A stretch of DNA of 64,000 bases from Carboxylicivirga litoralis (GCF_025499605.1 NZ_JAFMVC010000004.1:186001-250000), one strand, 5' to 3'; positions 7,695-17,991 are shown, numbered from the stretch's first letter. The notes: generated by a model not told the origin, from the sequence alone. Numbers and translations: made by a program.

Positions 7695-8381
7695 AATATA
7701 AGCAGAGATGATTGGTTATGTTTTATTCAATATATGGCAATGTGATGGTAAATTGAGTACTAAAGAGTTAATAAAAGATATTTAAAACCCGCCCTGAATT
7801 TAGAACTGCAGATAGCCTTCAATAATAGTCTCATGTTACACATTGGGTAACCTAACGAAAGTATTCTGAGGTACCCTATAAGGTACGCCTCAGTAATCTT
7901 ATGTAACAAATGACATAAAACTCAACCTCTGTTTGCGACACAAGTGCGTTAACAGTGTTAAACGAATTGTATACCTTATCTGAAGAGCTATCATTGAAAA
8001 TGGTAAAATAGTTCACTTTGTCAACTTTATTAGGTTTAGTTTATGACTTAAAAATGAAGGTGCCGAAAGATAAGCTGCACTCCAGATTGGTTACCAATTA
8101 CAAAACAACCTTTATCTGATCAATTACTAGATATATATTGTTGAGGTTTAAGTGTGCTAAGGAAGAAATGTGATAAAACAAGTGTCTTATAGAAAAGAAA
8201 ATTCTTTTTTGTCACTAGAAAAATAGCTCATACTCATAAATAGTGATTAATCAATATTAGTGATTCGCTGCTCAAACTTTCTAATCAAGTCGTTATTGCT
8301 CAGTGGTACAAGTCTTAATGGGTTTGTTCTACAAATTACCTCCTTTGCTTAGGTTGGGTTGTTTTTCATAACAAATAACGA
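7695..8381. other. Long intergenic region upstream of the TonB operon
   Basis: About 690 AT-rich bases with no convincing gene. A bulged hairpin lies at 7866-7893 (CTGAGG/CCTCAG and TACC/GGTA, CG bulge), without a T run. Directly repeated TAGTGATT occurs near 8241-8273. No B12 box or other riboswitch core that I know was found, although a TonB receptor follows. Confidence 0.5.
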
Positions 8382-8412
8382 TTGATGCTCATACCTGCTA
8401 CGACTAATTTTG
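8382..8412 (+). promoter_or_regulatory. Bacteroidota-type promoter of the TonB/ABC operon
   Basis: TTG at 8382-8384 and TAATTTTG at 8405-8412 are separated by 20 bases, matching the Bacteroidota consensus TTG-N17-23-TAnnTTTG. Transcription should start near 8418, which puts the ATG at 8434 about 15 bases downstream and rules out the in-frame TTG at 8410. Confidence 0.75.
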
Positions 8413-8433
8413 CGCTTACTAATCGACATCCGA

Positions 8434-11400
8434 ATGAGAAGAAAGGGGCTCACAAGTGTAATACTTTTTATGCTTGTGCAAATATCGTATTCGCACAATA
8501 GTACTAAAGGCTACTTGCTTGATCATGCAAGCAGGGCGGCTGTTTATATTTGTGAGATTGATTCCTCGATAAATGCAATTGGGCAACAAACCTCTTCAAT
8601 TTTAGAATTAAAGGGCACTATCATAGAAAGGCATTCGGGCAAAGCAATTGAGCTGGCTACGGTTGTTTTAAAAGACCTTAACAAATGGGATGTTACCAAT
8701 GCACAGGGGCAATATTCTGTAAAGCATCTTCGCCCGGGAATATATAATATAGCTGTAACTTGTTTGGGCTATAAAACCATTGAACAAGAAATATGGGTTA
8801 ACAATGATTCGTTTGTTCATCATTTTGAAATGGAGGTATTATCGTTGGGATTAAATGAAGTAACCGTAACGCCTATACAAATCGATGATGATCTGACTAC
8901 ATCATATACGATAGAGAATGAAGCCATTGAGCATGCCCAAATAAGCAACATTGCCGAATTAACATCTCTACTGCCAGGAGGACAAACCCGAAGCAACAAT
9001 CTTATTCAAGCATCAGGGCGAATTGCCATTAGAAGTGAACAGGGTGAAGAAGACAGACCAAGCTTTGGTACGGCCCTAGAAATAGATGGCATTAGAATGT
9101 CAAGCAATGGAGCTATTGTAAGCGAAATAGGGACAGAAAAAGGTGTAGATACACGGATTATATCTCCTGATAATATTGCCAAGGTAGATATAATGGCAGG
9201 TATCCCATCGGTTGAACATGGTGATTTAACTTCTGGTTTAGTGAAGATAACAACCAAACAAGGAGTTGAGCCATTGTCTATTAAATTACGCACGAACCCA
9301 TACCAAAAAGAAGTAGCTCTTTCAAAAGGACTTAAAATTGGTAATAATGGTGGTTTGCTGAATGTGAGTTACAATTATACCAATTCTGTTAGCAATATTG
9401 TTTCGCCATACAATTCTTATGAGCGAAATGCTTTTACATTTCGGCATAAAAAAGTTTTTGGAGCAAATAAACATAAGCCACTAATTATAAACTCTACAAT
9501 TGCAGGCAATATTGGTGGAAGAAATGATAAAGAAGATCCAGATAACTTTAAAGACACTTACAAAAAGTACAAGGCCTTTAATCTAAGGGGAGGTATTGAC
9601 TTCAACTGGAATCCCAATTTGCACTTGATATCGGAACTTAATCTGATGGCCAATATCAATTACAATGATAATCAATCGGAGGAATACGATAAAGAGAGCT
9701 CCTCAAGTGGAGGTGCTGCTTTCCATGGTACCGAGGAAGGTTATTTTGTTGGCGAGCCATATGTTGAAGGACAAGAGTTTTCACCTTTGCAATTGATTGA
9801 TCGTGGGCATTGGTATCAAACAACGTATGTAGATAGCAAGCCGGTTAATTATGACGTCAGATTAAAAATACAGAAAAACCATAAAAGGAAAAGCATAAGC
9901 AGCCAGTTTAAAATTGGTGGTAACTACAGTGCTTCAGGCAATGAGGGCAAGGGAGTATATTATGGCAATAAACTCTATACGCCTACCTGGCGCGAATACC
10001 AGTACAAGAATGAACCTTATTTGCATAATGTAGCCTTGTTTGTTGAAGAGAGTTTTAAATACACCTCTAACAATAAGCAACAGATACATCTCACAGCTGG
10101 GCTACGTAATGATTACACACTAATTAAGAATTCTCTATATGATAATGTCAATGCATTGTCGCCTCGCTTTAATGCCAGGTATTCATTCATTAATAAGCCA
10201 AGGAATAGAGGCTTTAAGAAACTAAGTATTCATGGCGGATGGGGGCAAAGTGTAAAACTTCCTTCGCTCAATATGCTTTATATTAGGCCTTCATACTCTC
10301 AAAAACTGGCCTTTGTTCCTGGTTCCTTAGCCGATGGATCGACTTATTATGCTTATTACATACAACCTGGTGAAGTTGCTAAAAATGATGATCTCAAATG
10401 GCAAAAGTCGCGCAAATATGAAATTGGAATACAAGGACAATACCGTAACATACGGTTTTCATTATGTTACTTTAATACTGTAACTAAAAATAGCTATACC
10501 GAATCAAATCAATTCATTCCATTTACCTACTACCTAACTACACCGCATCAATTGGCTGATGTTGCCATTCCTGTTGAACATCGAAGTTATTCCATTGATC
10601 AGCAAGGTGCTGTAACTGTAATAGATAATACGGGAACATTACCTAATGAAGAATTGGACAAAAAAGAAAAACGTTCGTTTAAGTCGGTAAGCTATGGCGA
10701 TAATGCTTCACCAGTTAAGCGCTATGGATTGGAGTGGGTGCTCGACTTTGGAAAAATTAAACCGCTTTATACTTCAGTTCGCCTCGACGGTACTTATTAC
10801 TACTATAAACACCTCAACCATAAAATTGAAGCAGTTTCATTAGGCGATAACCACTTGATGAGTGATGGAAGCCACTATCAATATATTGGTTACTATTATG
10901 GAGGTAGCGGAGTAGCTAATGGATATAAAACAAAACGTTTACGAGCAAATGCCAACTTTATTACGCACATCCCGAGATTAAAACTAGTTGTAACACTTAA
11001 GGTTGAAGCCTGCTTAATCAACTCAAAACAACTATTGTCGGAGATGCCGGGTGGAGAACGCAGTTTTGAGTTGGATATTAAAGAAGGTTATATCCCCAAG
11101 CCTGACAGAGGCAGTATTTATGAAGGAAAGAATTTTGTTGGTACATATCCCTTGTACTATACCACCTTTGATGATATGGAAACAAAAATTTCTTTCCGTG
11201 AAACGTTTTACTGGGCCTATGAGAATGACAGAACACTCTACAACGATTTAAGCAAACTGGTAGAAACCAGAAACTTTGATTACCTGTTTCTAGAAGATGC
11301 ACTAAGTGCCTATCTCTCCGCTAACATTAATATATCCAAAGAAATCGGTAAGCGTTTCAGACTCAGTTTTTACGCGCGTAATTTTCTAAACAACATGGCT

Positions 11401-11499
11401 AAAATTAAAGACAAACAGACTAATACAGAAGTGAGTCTGTTAAATAGCTCCTATATACCAGAGTTATCCTATGGAATTGGCCTAAATATTAAAATTTAA
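8434..11499 (+). CDS. TonB-dependent outer-membrane receptor
   Basis: A 1021-residue receptor with a signal peptide (MRRKGLTSVILFMLVQISYS), a carboxypeptidase-regulatory-like domain at about 50-125 (GQYSVKHLRPGIYNIAVTCL), a plug domain at about 150-270 and a beta barrel ending in YGIGLNIKI. ATG 8434 is chosen because the upstream TTG (8410) overlaps the promoter -7 element. It heads an operon with a lipoprotein, a second barrel protein and an ABC transporter, unlike SusC genes, which are followed by susD. This arrangement fits uptake of a metal complex or other small ligand, but the substrate is not evident. Confidence 0.9.
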   Translation: MRRKGLTSVILFMLVQISYSHNSTKGYLLDHASRAAVYICEIDSSINAIGQQTSSILELKGTIIERHSGKAIELATVVLKDLNKWDVTNAQGQYSVKHLRPGIYNIAVTCLGYKTIEQEIWVNNDSFVHHFEMEVLSLGLNEVTVTPIQIDDDLTTSYTIENEAIEHAQISNIAELTSLLPGGQTRSNNLIQASGRIAIRSEQGEEDRPSFGTALEIDGIRMSSNGAIVSEIGTEKGVDTRIISPDNIAKVDIMAGIPSVEHGDLTSGLVKITTKQGVEPLSIKLRTNPYQKEVALSKGLKIGNNGGLLNVSYNYTNSVSNIVSPYNSYERNAFTFRHKKVFGANKHKPLIINSTIAGNIGGRNDKEDPDNFKDTYKKYKAFNLRGGIDFNWNPNLHLISELNLMANINYNDNQSEEYDKESSSSGGAAFHGTEEGYFVGEPYVEGQEFSPLQLIDRGHWYQTTYVDSKPVNYDVRLKIQKNHKRKSISSQFKIGGNYSASGNEGKGVYYGNKLYTPTWREYQYKNEPYLHNVALFVEESFKYTSNNKQQIHLTAGLRNDYTLIKNSLYDNVNALSPRFNARYSFINKPRNRGFKKLSIHGGWGQSVKLPSLNMLYIRPSYSQKLAFVPGSLADGSTYYAYYIQPGEVAKNDDLKWQKSRKYEIGIQGQYRNIRFSLCYFNTVTKNSYTESNQFIPFTYYLTTPHQLADVAIPVEHRSYSIDQQGAVTVIDNTGTLPNEELDKKEKRSFKSVSYGDNASPVKRYGLEWVLDFGKIKPLYTSVRLDGTYYYYKHLNHKIEAVSLGDNHLMSDGSHYQYIGYYYGGSGVANGYKTKRLRANANFITHIPRLKLVVTLKVEACLINSKQLLSEMPGGERSFELDIKEGYIPKPDRGSIYEGKNFVGTYPLYYTTFDDMETKISFRETFYWAYENDRTLYNDLSKLVETRNFDYLFLEDALSAYLSANINISKEIGKRFRLSFYARNFLNNMAKIKDKQTNTEVSLLNSSYIPELSYGIGLNIKI

Positions 11500-11529
11500 A
11501 TCAAACAAATAATTAATAAATAAATAGAA

Positions 11530-12867
11530 ATGAAAAAGATGAGGTTTTTAAACATTCTTGCCATTATGGCAATTTTGTTTGCAGGATATGCTTGTGATAA
11601 CGATGATGAAACACCTGTTATTAATGATGTGAAAATAACACTTAGCTACCCTGATGGGGTAGAACTTAAAGCAGGAGTGAGTGTTAAAGCCAGAGCTACT
11701 GATGGAGCTATTGTATACGAATTAAAAACCGATGATACGGGTTCGGTAAGCTATCAACTGCCAGTTGGGTCTTATGAGTTTAGCTCTACAGAGACCAGAG
11801 CCAGCAATGGAAAACTAACTGCTTACAATGCCTTGATGAGCAAAGTAATTACTGCTGAATGGGACGAAACATCAGTTATTACACTTGAAATGGAAGCTAG
11901 CACCAAAAGCCAGCTGATTATTAAAGAAATTTACTACGGCGGATGTCCAACCGATGATGGAACTGATACGTACAGCTACGGAAATTACATTGTTGTTTAT
12001 AACAACTCAATGGAGAATGTTGACTTACAAAATCTTTGCCTAGGTTCTATGTCGACAAACTCAAACAGCATGAGTTCAGAGATTAACGATGGCGATGATG
12101 ATGCATATTGGTTTAAAGAAGACTGGACACCTGCTGCTTATGGGTATTTCTTCTTCCCACATCAAACCATACTTGAGCCAGGAAAAGAATTGGTATTAGC
12201 CATTTCGGGTGGTATCGACCATACACAAACACACAGTCAGAGTGTTGACTTATCAAAAAGTGAATACTATGTATGCTACGATATTGATGTATACACACAC
12301 GCTTTAACTTACCCTGCACCTTCGGCTAACATTGACCCTTCACATTATTTAAATGCTGTTAAATATGGTCCTGGAACGGCAGCTGTTGTCAGCAAAAGCT
12401 CACCTGCTTTATTTTTATTTTATGCCGATGATCCATTTGCTTATGGCAGCGACAGAACAGGTGACGATTATTGGAAGGGTAACGATATGTTCCCCCGTAA
12501 GAAGGTACCAGCAGAGTGGACGGTTGATGCTATCGAAGCATTCCGTGCAGGTTATGAAAGCAAGAACAAAAAGCGCCTAAATCCTAAAATTGATGCCGGT
12601 CACATCTACCTTGAAACAGGAAAAGGTTACACATTATATCGTAATGTAGACCAGGAGGCAACCGAAGCTATCGAAGGTAACAGCGACAAGCTGGTATACA
12701 ACTATTCGTTGGGTACTGTGGATGTAGAAACCAAACATGGTACTACCGATCCTTCAGGTATTGATGCAGAGGCTTCAATGGCCAATGGAGCAACAATTAT
12801 TTTTATGGACACTAATAACTCCTCTAATGATTTCCACCTTCGTCAGAAGTCATCATTAAGAAACTAA
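11530..12867 (+). CDS. DUF4876-like surface lipoprotein
   Basis: A 445-residue lipoprotein with a type II signal peptide and lipobox at C22 (AGYAC followed by DNDDE, an acidic run typical of Bacteroidota surface export). The N-terminal ~100 residues look like an Ig-like/carboxypeptidase-regulatory fold (SYQLPVGSYEFSSTETRA). The rest resembles DUF4876, a Bacteroidota family usually encoded beside TonB receptors (family recalled, not computed). It starts 30 bases after the receptor and probably forms the surface partner of that receptor. Ligand unknown. Confidence 0.75.
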   Translation: MKKMRFLNILAIMAILFAGYACDNDDETPVINDVKITLSYPDGVELKAGVSVKARATDGAIVYELKTDDTGSVSYQLPVGSYEFSSTETRASNGKLTAYNALMSKVITAEWDETSVITLEMEASTKSQLIIKEIYYGGCPTDDGTDTYSYGNYIVVYNNSMENVDLQNLCLGSMSTNSNSMSSEINDGDDDAYWFKEDWTPAAYGYFFFPHQTILEPGKELVLAISGGIDHTQTHSQSVDLSKSEYYVCYDIDVYTHALTYPAPSANIDPSHYLNAVKYGPGTAAVVSKSSPALFLFYADDPFAYGSDRTGDDYWKGNDMFPRKKVPAEWTVDAIEAFRAGYESKNKKRLNPKIDAGHIYLETGKGYTLYRNVDQEATEAIEGNSDKLVYNYSLGTVDVETKHGTTDPSGIDAEASMANGATIIFMDTNNSSNDFHLRQKSSLRN

Positions 12868-12886
12868 TACCTATATCCGGTATCAT

Positions 12887-14488
12887 ATGTCTCTAAAAAT
12901 TAACACATATAGTATCGCTATCCTATGCCTGCTGGCATGGGATAGCCTACTTTTTGCGCAGGAGAAAACAATGTACATGGAACGGTTCACACAGTTAAAT
13001 AGTGAATTACAAAGTACGAACCCTTCTTTATTGGGCATTGTGACAGACAGTATCTTGTTAAACGTTAATTCTTATTATAACTATGGTAAAGGAGATTTTG
13101 TAAATTACTATTCTCCTGATCAATATTACAATGCCGGGCTTTCTACCCAATCCTACAATCGTTTAAATAATAAAACAGTGGTGCATGGCTATGCCTCCTA
13201 TGCTTATTATAAAGGAGATAACAGCTCAGGCACATCTTTTCTTTATCCGTACCGGATGCCTTTTAATTTTATTGAAAGAGATGAAGAAGCCAAGGGAGAA
13301 CGACAAATAGAACAATATCATTTAAAAGGAGCCATTAGCTATCTGGTAAGTTCAAGGTTATCACTTGGGACAAAGGTAGACTACCAAACTATCAGCTTTG
13401 CCAAGTTAAAAGATATGCGTAATGCAAATGATATTTTAGATTTAAAATTAAGCAGTGGCTTAATCTACCAACTATCTGATAAGATTAAATTAGGCATTTC
13501 CTATAAATACTTGCGTTATATTGAAAACCTGGAAATATTTCAGGAAGGAGAAGCTAATATCGATCATTATGCCTTGGTTGATCGTGGCACATTTATGGGA
13601 GTTTTTCACGTATATGACGAACAGGGACTTTTAAAAACTGATAGCCATAAACCCTGGGTGGATATAACACATGGTTTAGCCATACAAAATAGTTATCACT
13701 TTGATAAAAACTCTACTTGGTTTATTGAGCTGGCATGCCAAACTGGGAAAGGACAATTCGGAAACGATGGCGACAATGGCATTGTATACTTCCGACATAC
13801 GAAAACAAATTATTTATTGACGACACAATTCAATTTTCTTAATAACACAACAAGCCATATCATTTCAGGAGCTGCCAGCTACTACGACCTTAATAATAAC
13901 GAACAGATTTTCAAGGAATCAACAAGCGATGGAGGGCTGCAGCTAGTAACATATATAGGCGAAAAGGAAAGCCTAAAAAGACAACATTATGACACCAGGA
14001 TTAGATATAATTTATTATGGGGTGATAACTATTTTAAAGCGCCCTGGCAACTGCAAGTAGCTTATAGCTATAGTAATATACAACGTCAGTCATCTTATTA
14101 CCCTTACTACAGAAAACAAAATATTACATGGTCAGAAATTAATTTTTCTATCTCAAAAACAATTATTAATAAAAAAACTGCCTTTACAATTGGCTGTTCT
14201 TCAGGTTATAAAGAAGGAAGAGGTGGAGAACCTATAGATGGGAGTTATATTCCATTTTCGGGTAGTACCGAACAGCCTGACAACTTGGATCATATACTTT
14301 ATAAGGAAAAAGAATATTTAACAGCCCGGCAATTGACAACATCAGCGACAATGCGTGCTGATTATATCTACAGCAAAAACATGGACATTTATTTACAGCT
14401 TAAAGGCTCTTGCCTTAAGCCATTTAATCTGGAATATCTAGAAGGTGATTTTATTAGTTTGTCGGTTTCGGCAGGTTTATCATTTTAA
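12887..14488 (+). CDS. DUF6850-like outer-membrane beta-barrel protein
   Basis: A 533-residue protein with a signal peptide ending near SLLFAQ and a body of alternating hydrophobic/aromatic strands ending in SLSVSAGLSF, the C-terminal signature of an outer-membrane barrel. No plug domain is present, so it is not a TonB receptor. I match it to DUF6850 by context and general pattern. It lies 19 bases after the DUF4876-like gene and 8 bases before the ABC ATPase gene. Confidence 0.7.
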   Translation: MSLKINTYSIAILCLLAWDSLLFAQEKTMYMERFTQLNSELQSTNPSLLGIVTDSILLNVNSYYNYGKGDFVNYYSPDQYYNAGLSTQSYNRLNNKTVVHGYASYAYYKGDNSSGTSFLYPYRMPFNFIERDEEAKGERQIEQYHLKGAISYLVSSRLSLGTKVDYQTISFAKLKDMRNANDILDLKLSSGLIYQLSDKIKLGISYKYLRYIENLEIFQEGEANIDHYALVDRGTFMGVFHVYDEQGLLKTDSHKPWVDITHGLAIQNSYHFDKNSTWFIELACQTGKGQFGNDGDNGIVYFRHTKTNYLLTTQFNFLNNTTSHIISGAASYYDLNNNEQIFKESTSDGGLQLVTYIGEKESLKRQHYDTRIRYNLLWGDNYFKAPWQLQVAYSYSNIQRQSSYYPYYRKQNITWSEINFSISKTIINKKTAFTIGCSSGYKEGRGGEPIDGSYIPFSGSTEQPDNLDHILYKEKEYLTARQLTTSATMRADYIYSKNMDIYLQLKGSCLKPFNLEYLEGDFISLSVSAGLSF

Positions 14489-14496
14489 AAACAATT

Positions 14497-15378
14497 ATGC
14501 AACCAATCGTACAATGTAAAAACCTTACTCATTATTATGGCAAGCGCTGTATCTATGAGAACTTAAATTTTGAAATACCCAAAGGCCGTATTCTTGGTTT
14601 ATTGGGGAAAAACGGAACCGGTAAAACCACAACCATTAATATTCTTAATGGCTACCTGAAACCGCGAAGTGGTGAGTGCCTGATGTTTGGTGAAAACTCA
14701 TCGAACCTGTCACCTGAAACCAAGCAAAAAGTAGGTTTGCTGATTGAAGGGCATGTGCAGTATCCGTTTATGAATATCCACGAGATTGAAAAGTACTATT
14801 CGGCTTTTTATCCTCAATGGAAAAAAGAAGCTTACTGGGAATTGATGAAGCTATTGAAGATAGACCCGAAACAGAAGCTATCGCAAATGTCGTGCGGACA
14901 GAAGTCGCAGGTGGCGCTGGGGCTGATTTTGGCGCAGGATCCAGAGCTTCTGATTTTGGATGATTTCTCCATGGGACTCGACCCGGGCTACCGTGTGTTA
15001 TTTGTTGATTACCTAAGCGAATACGCGCGTGCCGAAGGCAAAACGGTATTTGTGACTTCACACATTATTCAGGATATGGAACGATTGATTGATGATTGCA
15101 TGATTATGGATTATGGAAGTATTCTGTTTCAGAAACCAGTTGCCGAATTGTTGCAATCATTTAAACGTTTCCGTTTTAGTGGTAACGGACAAATCTTTGA
15201 GGATATAAAGCAAGTGATTCATCCGGTGACCATCAAAGGCAATACGGAATTCTACTCGTTTGAAAAGAAGGATGAGTTGGCTCGCATCCTGACTTACACT
15301 GGATTTAACCCAACTGATATTAAAGAAGAAAGCCTCAGCCTTGAAGAAGCTTTTATTGGATTAACCGGAAAATACTAG
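14497..15378 (+). CDS. ABC transporter ATP-binding protein with atypical motifs
   Basis: A 293-residue ABC ATPase. Walker A is GKNGTGKT (37-44), the Q-loop Gln is near 88, Walker B is LLILDD (151-156) and the switch His is H189. Two key motifs deviate: the signature is MSCGQ (131-135) rather than LSGGQ, and the catalytic Glu after Walker B is Asp (D156). This DDFSMGLDPG form still aligns with the family and may define a subgroup rather than a dead enzyme. The C-terminal ~80 residues resemble the accessory domain of ABC-2 ATPases. The permease gene starts 4 bases later. Confidence 0.9.
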   Translation: MQPIVQCKNLTHYYGKRCIYENLNFEIPKGRILGLLGKNGTGKTTTINILNGYLKPRSGECLMFGENSSNLSPETKQKVGLLIEGHVQYPFMNIHEIEKYYSAFYPQWKKEAYWELMKLLKIDPKQKLSQMSCGQKSQVALGLILAQDPELLILDDFSMGLDPGYRVLFVDYLSEYARAEGKTVFVTSHIIQDMERLIDDCMIMDYGSILFQKPVAELLQSFKRFRFSGNGQIFEDIKQVIHPVTIKGNTEFYSFEKKDELARILTYTGFNPTDIKEESLSLEEAFIGLTGKY

Positions 15379-15381
15379 ACA

Positions 15382-16053
15382 ATGGAAAAAGCACTATTAT
15401 ATAAAGAATGGAAAAAAACACGTTTATTCACACTGGGTATTGCTGCTGTGGGTATTATTCTGCTTGGCTACATTATGCTGAAGATGGGGCGTTCGTTTCG
15501 TATGGTTGGTATGGAGCACTTGTGGGATGTCGTTGTTAACCGGAAACAGTTCTTGTTTCGCAGTTTAAAATATTTCCCAATAGCGGCAGCGCTTTGTCTG
15601 GGTATGGCACAGTACTTTCCCGAGGTTATTCAAAAACGTATAAAGTTAAGTCTGCATCTGCCTTTGCCCGAGCGGAAGGTGATACTGTTAATGTATGGTT
15701 ATGGTTTGGGCATATTGTTAGGTATTTACCTGTTACAATTGGTGGGATTATTGGTCTTTTCAACCATTAATTTTCCTTATGAGTTTACCTCTAGTACTTT
15801 AAAAACGATTGCACCCTGGTACATGGCCGGTATTATAACTTATTTATTTGTGGCAATGGTCTGTCTTGAGCCGGTTTGGAAACGGCGCGCTTTTAATGGT
15901 TTGCTTGGCATTGCCATTGTTTATTTGTTTTTTCTGTCAGATGTGCCATCTGCTTATCAGCCGGTGCTTTACATTTTGCTAGTCACTTTAATAGCAGTTT
16001 TTCCTTTCGGCTTTTTATCAGTCCAACGTTTTAAGGAAGGCACACAAGATTAG
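15382..16053 (+). CDS. ABC transporter permease (ABC-2 type)
   Basis: A 223-residue inner-membrane protein with about six hydrophobic segments (for example LFTLGIAAVGIILLGYIML near the N-terminus and the last one at VLYILLVTLIAVFPFGFL). It begins 4 bases after the ATPase stop, so the two form one transporter. No export- or import-specific motif is visible. ABC-2 permeases are usually exporters, so this pair may extrude something or act mechanically on the envelope rather than import the receptor's substrate. Confidence 0.75.
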   Translation: MEKALLYKEWKKTRLFTLGIAAVGIILLGYIMLKMGRSFRMVGMEHLWDVVVNRKQFLFRSLKYFPIAAALCLGMAQYFPEVIQKRIKLSLHLPLPERKVILLMYGYGLGILLGIYLLQLVGLLVFSTINFPYEFTSSTLKTIAPWYMAGIITYLFVAMVCLEPVWKRRAFNGLLGIAIVYLFFLSDVPSAYQPVLYILLVTLIAVFPFGFLSVQRFKEGTQD

Positions 16054-16137
16054 CAATTGATACAGGATGTAAGATTAAAGACGAATAGAAAGTTAATACT
16101 AATCGGCACAAAGTCAGATAATCATAATTAATAGAAA

Positions 16138-17352
16138 ATGAAACCAATCAGATATACAATCATCATTTTGGCCAGTATCATCCTGGCTTGGCTACTTCCC
16201 AGTTTCTATCACTTACTAAGCGATAGCTCCGGAAGCAATGCTTTTACTTATTACTCGTCGGTGGAAGAGGCTTTTTGCTCCATTGATTTTGATGAACAGG
16301 AAGAACGATTGATTCGCTACAATGTTAAAACCAATCAAAGATATTCAGAGGCTGAGTTCGATAGTATCTTGCCATTCTTTTATTACCGACAGCTTTTGTC
16401 AGATGGCCGCCTTCCTGATTCAATAAACGGAAGAACTATCACTTTGAAAGAGGTGAATTCAAAAACCTTTTTTTATCGTTATAATGCCAAGGATAAAAAC
16501 ACGCCATCGATTCCAATTTATACCCTTTTTGAATCTTTCTCGGGCCGTGTAAGGCTTGAAATGCCAGGTGATGTTTTTCGTCTTAAGAATAAGATTGAAT
16601 TTATTAATCCGGAAACCAATGGGGTGGACAAAGAAAAGTCAGAACGTTTTATGCGCGCCTTCGAAACCAGTGACTTTCAATTCCCGGCGCGTGCAGCCTA
16701 TGGTAACCCAAGTACTCGTAAACCCTATGATGAAGGCTATTTCATCATTGACAATGATGGGCAGATATTTCACCTGAAGATGGTGAATGGGAAAGCCTTT
16801 TTAAAGAATACCAACTTTCCTGCGACCATCAACCCTGTTTATATCTCTACACAGGAACCCGATGATCGAAGCTATTATGCCTTTGTGTTTGATGACGAAA
16901 ACAATGTGTATCTGATGACCTCGGATAACTACCGCATTGAAACCATTCCTACACCAGGTTTTAATCGCGATAAGGGACGTTTAATGATAATGGCCAATCC
17001 CATGTATTGGAATGTCAATGTGCTTTCAAGCCGAGGTAAAGAGTGCTATGCACTGAATGCAGACACCAAGGAAGTGGTGGATAGCTTGTCGCTTCTTACT
17101 CCTGAGGAATATGATTTTGCTTTAGCCAATATATTACCAGTAGAGCTGAGGTTTACATCGGGCAATACCGATTATATCAAGCCATCTGTCCGGTTTGCTA
17201 CATGGTGGGTTTTGCTAACCAATCTGATACTGGTAGCCATTTTTGTTTTTATTGGCAAAAGAAAGAATAAACCAATGCAATTGTTTGAGATCGTTTGGAT
17301 TGGCATCAGCGGAATATTCGGATTTATACCGTGTTTGATTTTTAAAGAATAG
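16138..17352 (+). CDS. DUF4857-like membrane protein
   Basis: A 404-residue protein with one N-terminal hydrophobic segment (IIILASIILAWLLPSFY), a ~310-residue polar body that the topology places in the periplasm, and two C-terminal membrane segments around 353-373 and 383-402. It resembles DUF4857, a Bacteroidota family seen with this type of ABC operon (recalled). It lies 85 bases after the permease. It could be a periplasmic adaptor between the ABC pair and the outer-membrane proteins (inference). Confidence 0.65.
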   Translation: MKPIRYTIIILASIILAWLLPSFYHLLSDSSGSNAFTYYSSVEEAFCSIDFDEQEERLIRYNVKTNQRYSEAEFDSILPFFYYRQLLSDGRLPDSINGRTITLKEVNSKTFFYRYNAKDKNTPSIPIYTLFESFSGRVRLEMPGDVFRLKNKIEFINPETNGVDKEKSERFMRAFETSDFQFPARAAYGNPSTRKPYDEGYFIIDNDGQIFHLKMVNGKAFLKNTNFPATINPVYISTQEPDDRSYYAFVFDDENNVYLMTSDNYRIETIPTPGFNRDKGRLMIMANPMYWNVNVLSSRGKECYALNADTKEVVDSLSLLTPEEYDFALANILPVELRFTSGNTDYIKPSVRFATWWVLLTNLILVAIFVFIGKRKNKPMQLFEIVWIGISGIFGFIPCLIFKE

Positions 17353-17384
17353 CATAAAAAAATTAACTCAAATTATAGATAGAT

Positions 17385-17915
17385 ATGAAAAATAGTATCG
17401 TATTAATGATGTCCATACTTTTATTAGTAGCCTGTGGACAAAAGAAGAGCAGTAGTTCTGAAAATGTAACAGTGCAAAAAACGGAAGTGATTGATGTGGC
17501 ACAAGTGCTCGACAAAGCTGAAAACAGCATTGACAAAGAAGTGGTATTTAAAGGATGGGTGAGCCACGTTTGCAAGCACTCGGGCCGTCGTTGTTTTCTT
17601 AAGTCAGAAGACGGAAGTGTTTCAATTCGCGTTGAAGCAGGCGGACAAATCAACGGTTTCAACAAAGAATTGACCGGTAGTCAGTTGCGGGTTGTAGGTG
17701 TTATGAAGGTGAAAAAGCTGGATGAACAATACCTTGACGAGTGGCAGGCTAAAGTGGAAGCAGCGCACAAACACGAAGATGTTGAAGAAGGAGGTGAGCA
17801 TTGCAGTGCCGAAATGGATAATATTAATGAAATGCGCGAATGGATGAAAAAGAATGGTAAGGATTACTACCCGATTTACTTTGTAAACGGGACAGACTAT
17901 TCCATTCTTAACTAA
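17385..17915 (+). CDS. Cys/His-rich lipoprotein with an OB-fold-like domain
   Basis: A 176-residue lipoprotein with lipobox C17 (LLVACGQ). Residues ~45-110 follow an OB-fold-like strand pattern (KEVVFKGWVSHV, FLKSEDGSVSIRVEAGG, LRVVGVMKVKKL). Possible metal ligands cluster in three places: CKHSGRRC, AAHKHED and GGEHCSAEMD. This suggests a periplasmic metal-binding or metallochaperone role, which fits a TonB/ABC operon, but no characterised homologue is recognised. Confidence 0.65.
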   Translation: MKNSIVLMMSILLLVACGQKKSSSSENVTVQKTEVIDVAQVLDKAENSIDKEVVFKGWVSHVCKHSGRRCFLKSEDGSVSIRVEAGGQINGFNKELTGSQLRVVGVMKVKKLDEQYLDEWQAKVEAAHKHEDVEEGGEHCSAEMDNINEMREWMKKNGKDYYPIYFVNGTDYSILN

Positions 17916-17991
17916 TGTACACTAGCATAAGCTACAGTAGCTGATTTACTCACCTGTATCGTATGCTTGAATCTTGTTTCTAAAAATAAAC

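Noticed and set aside
7695-8433. Cobalamin riboswitch ahead of the TonB receptor
   Set aside because: No B12 box or matching core was found, and the mapped promoter leaves a leader of only about 15 bases.
8410-8433. N-terminal extension of the first TonB receptor starting with TTG
   Set aside because: The TTG is part of the promoter -7 element; ATG 8434 gives a normal signal peptide.
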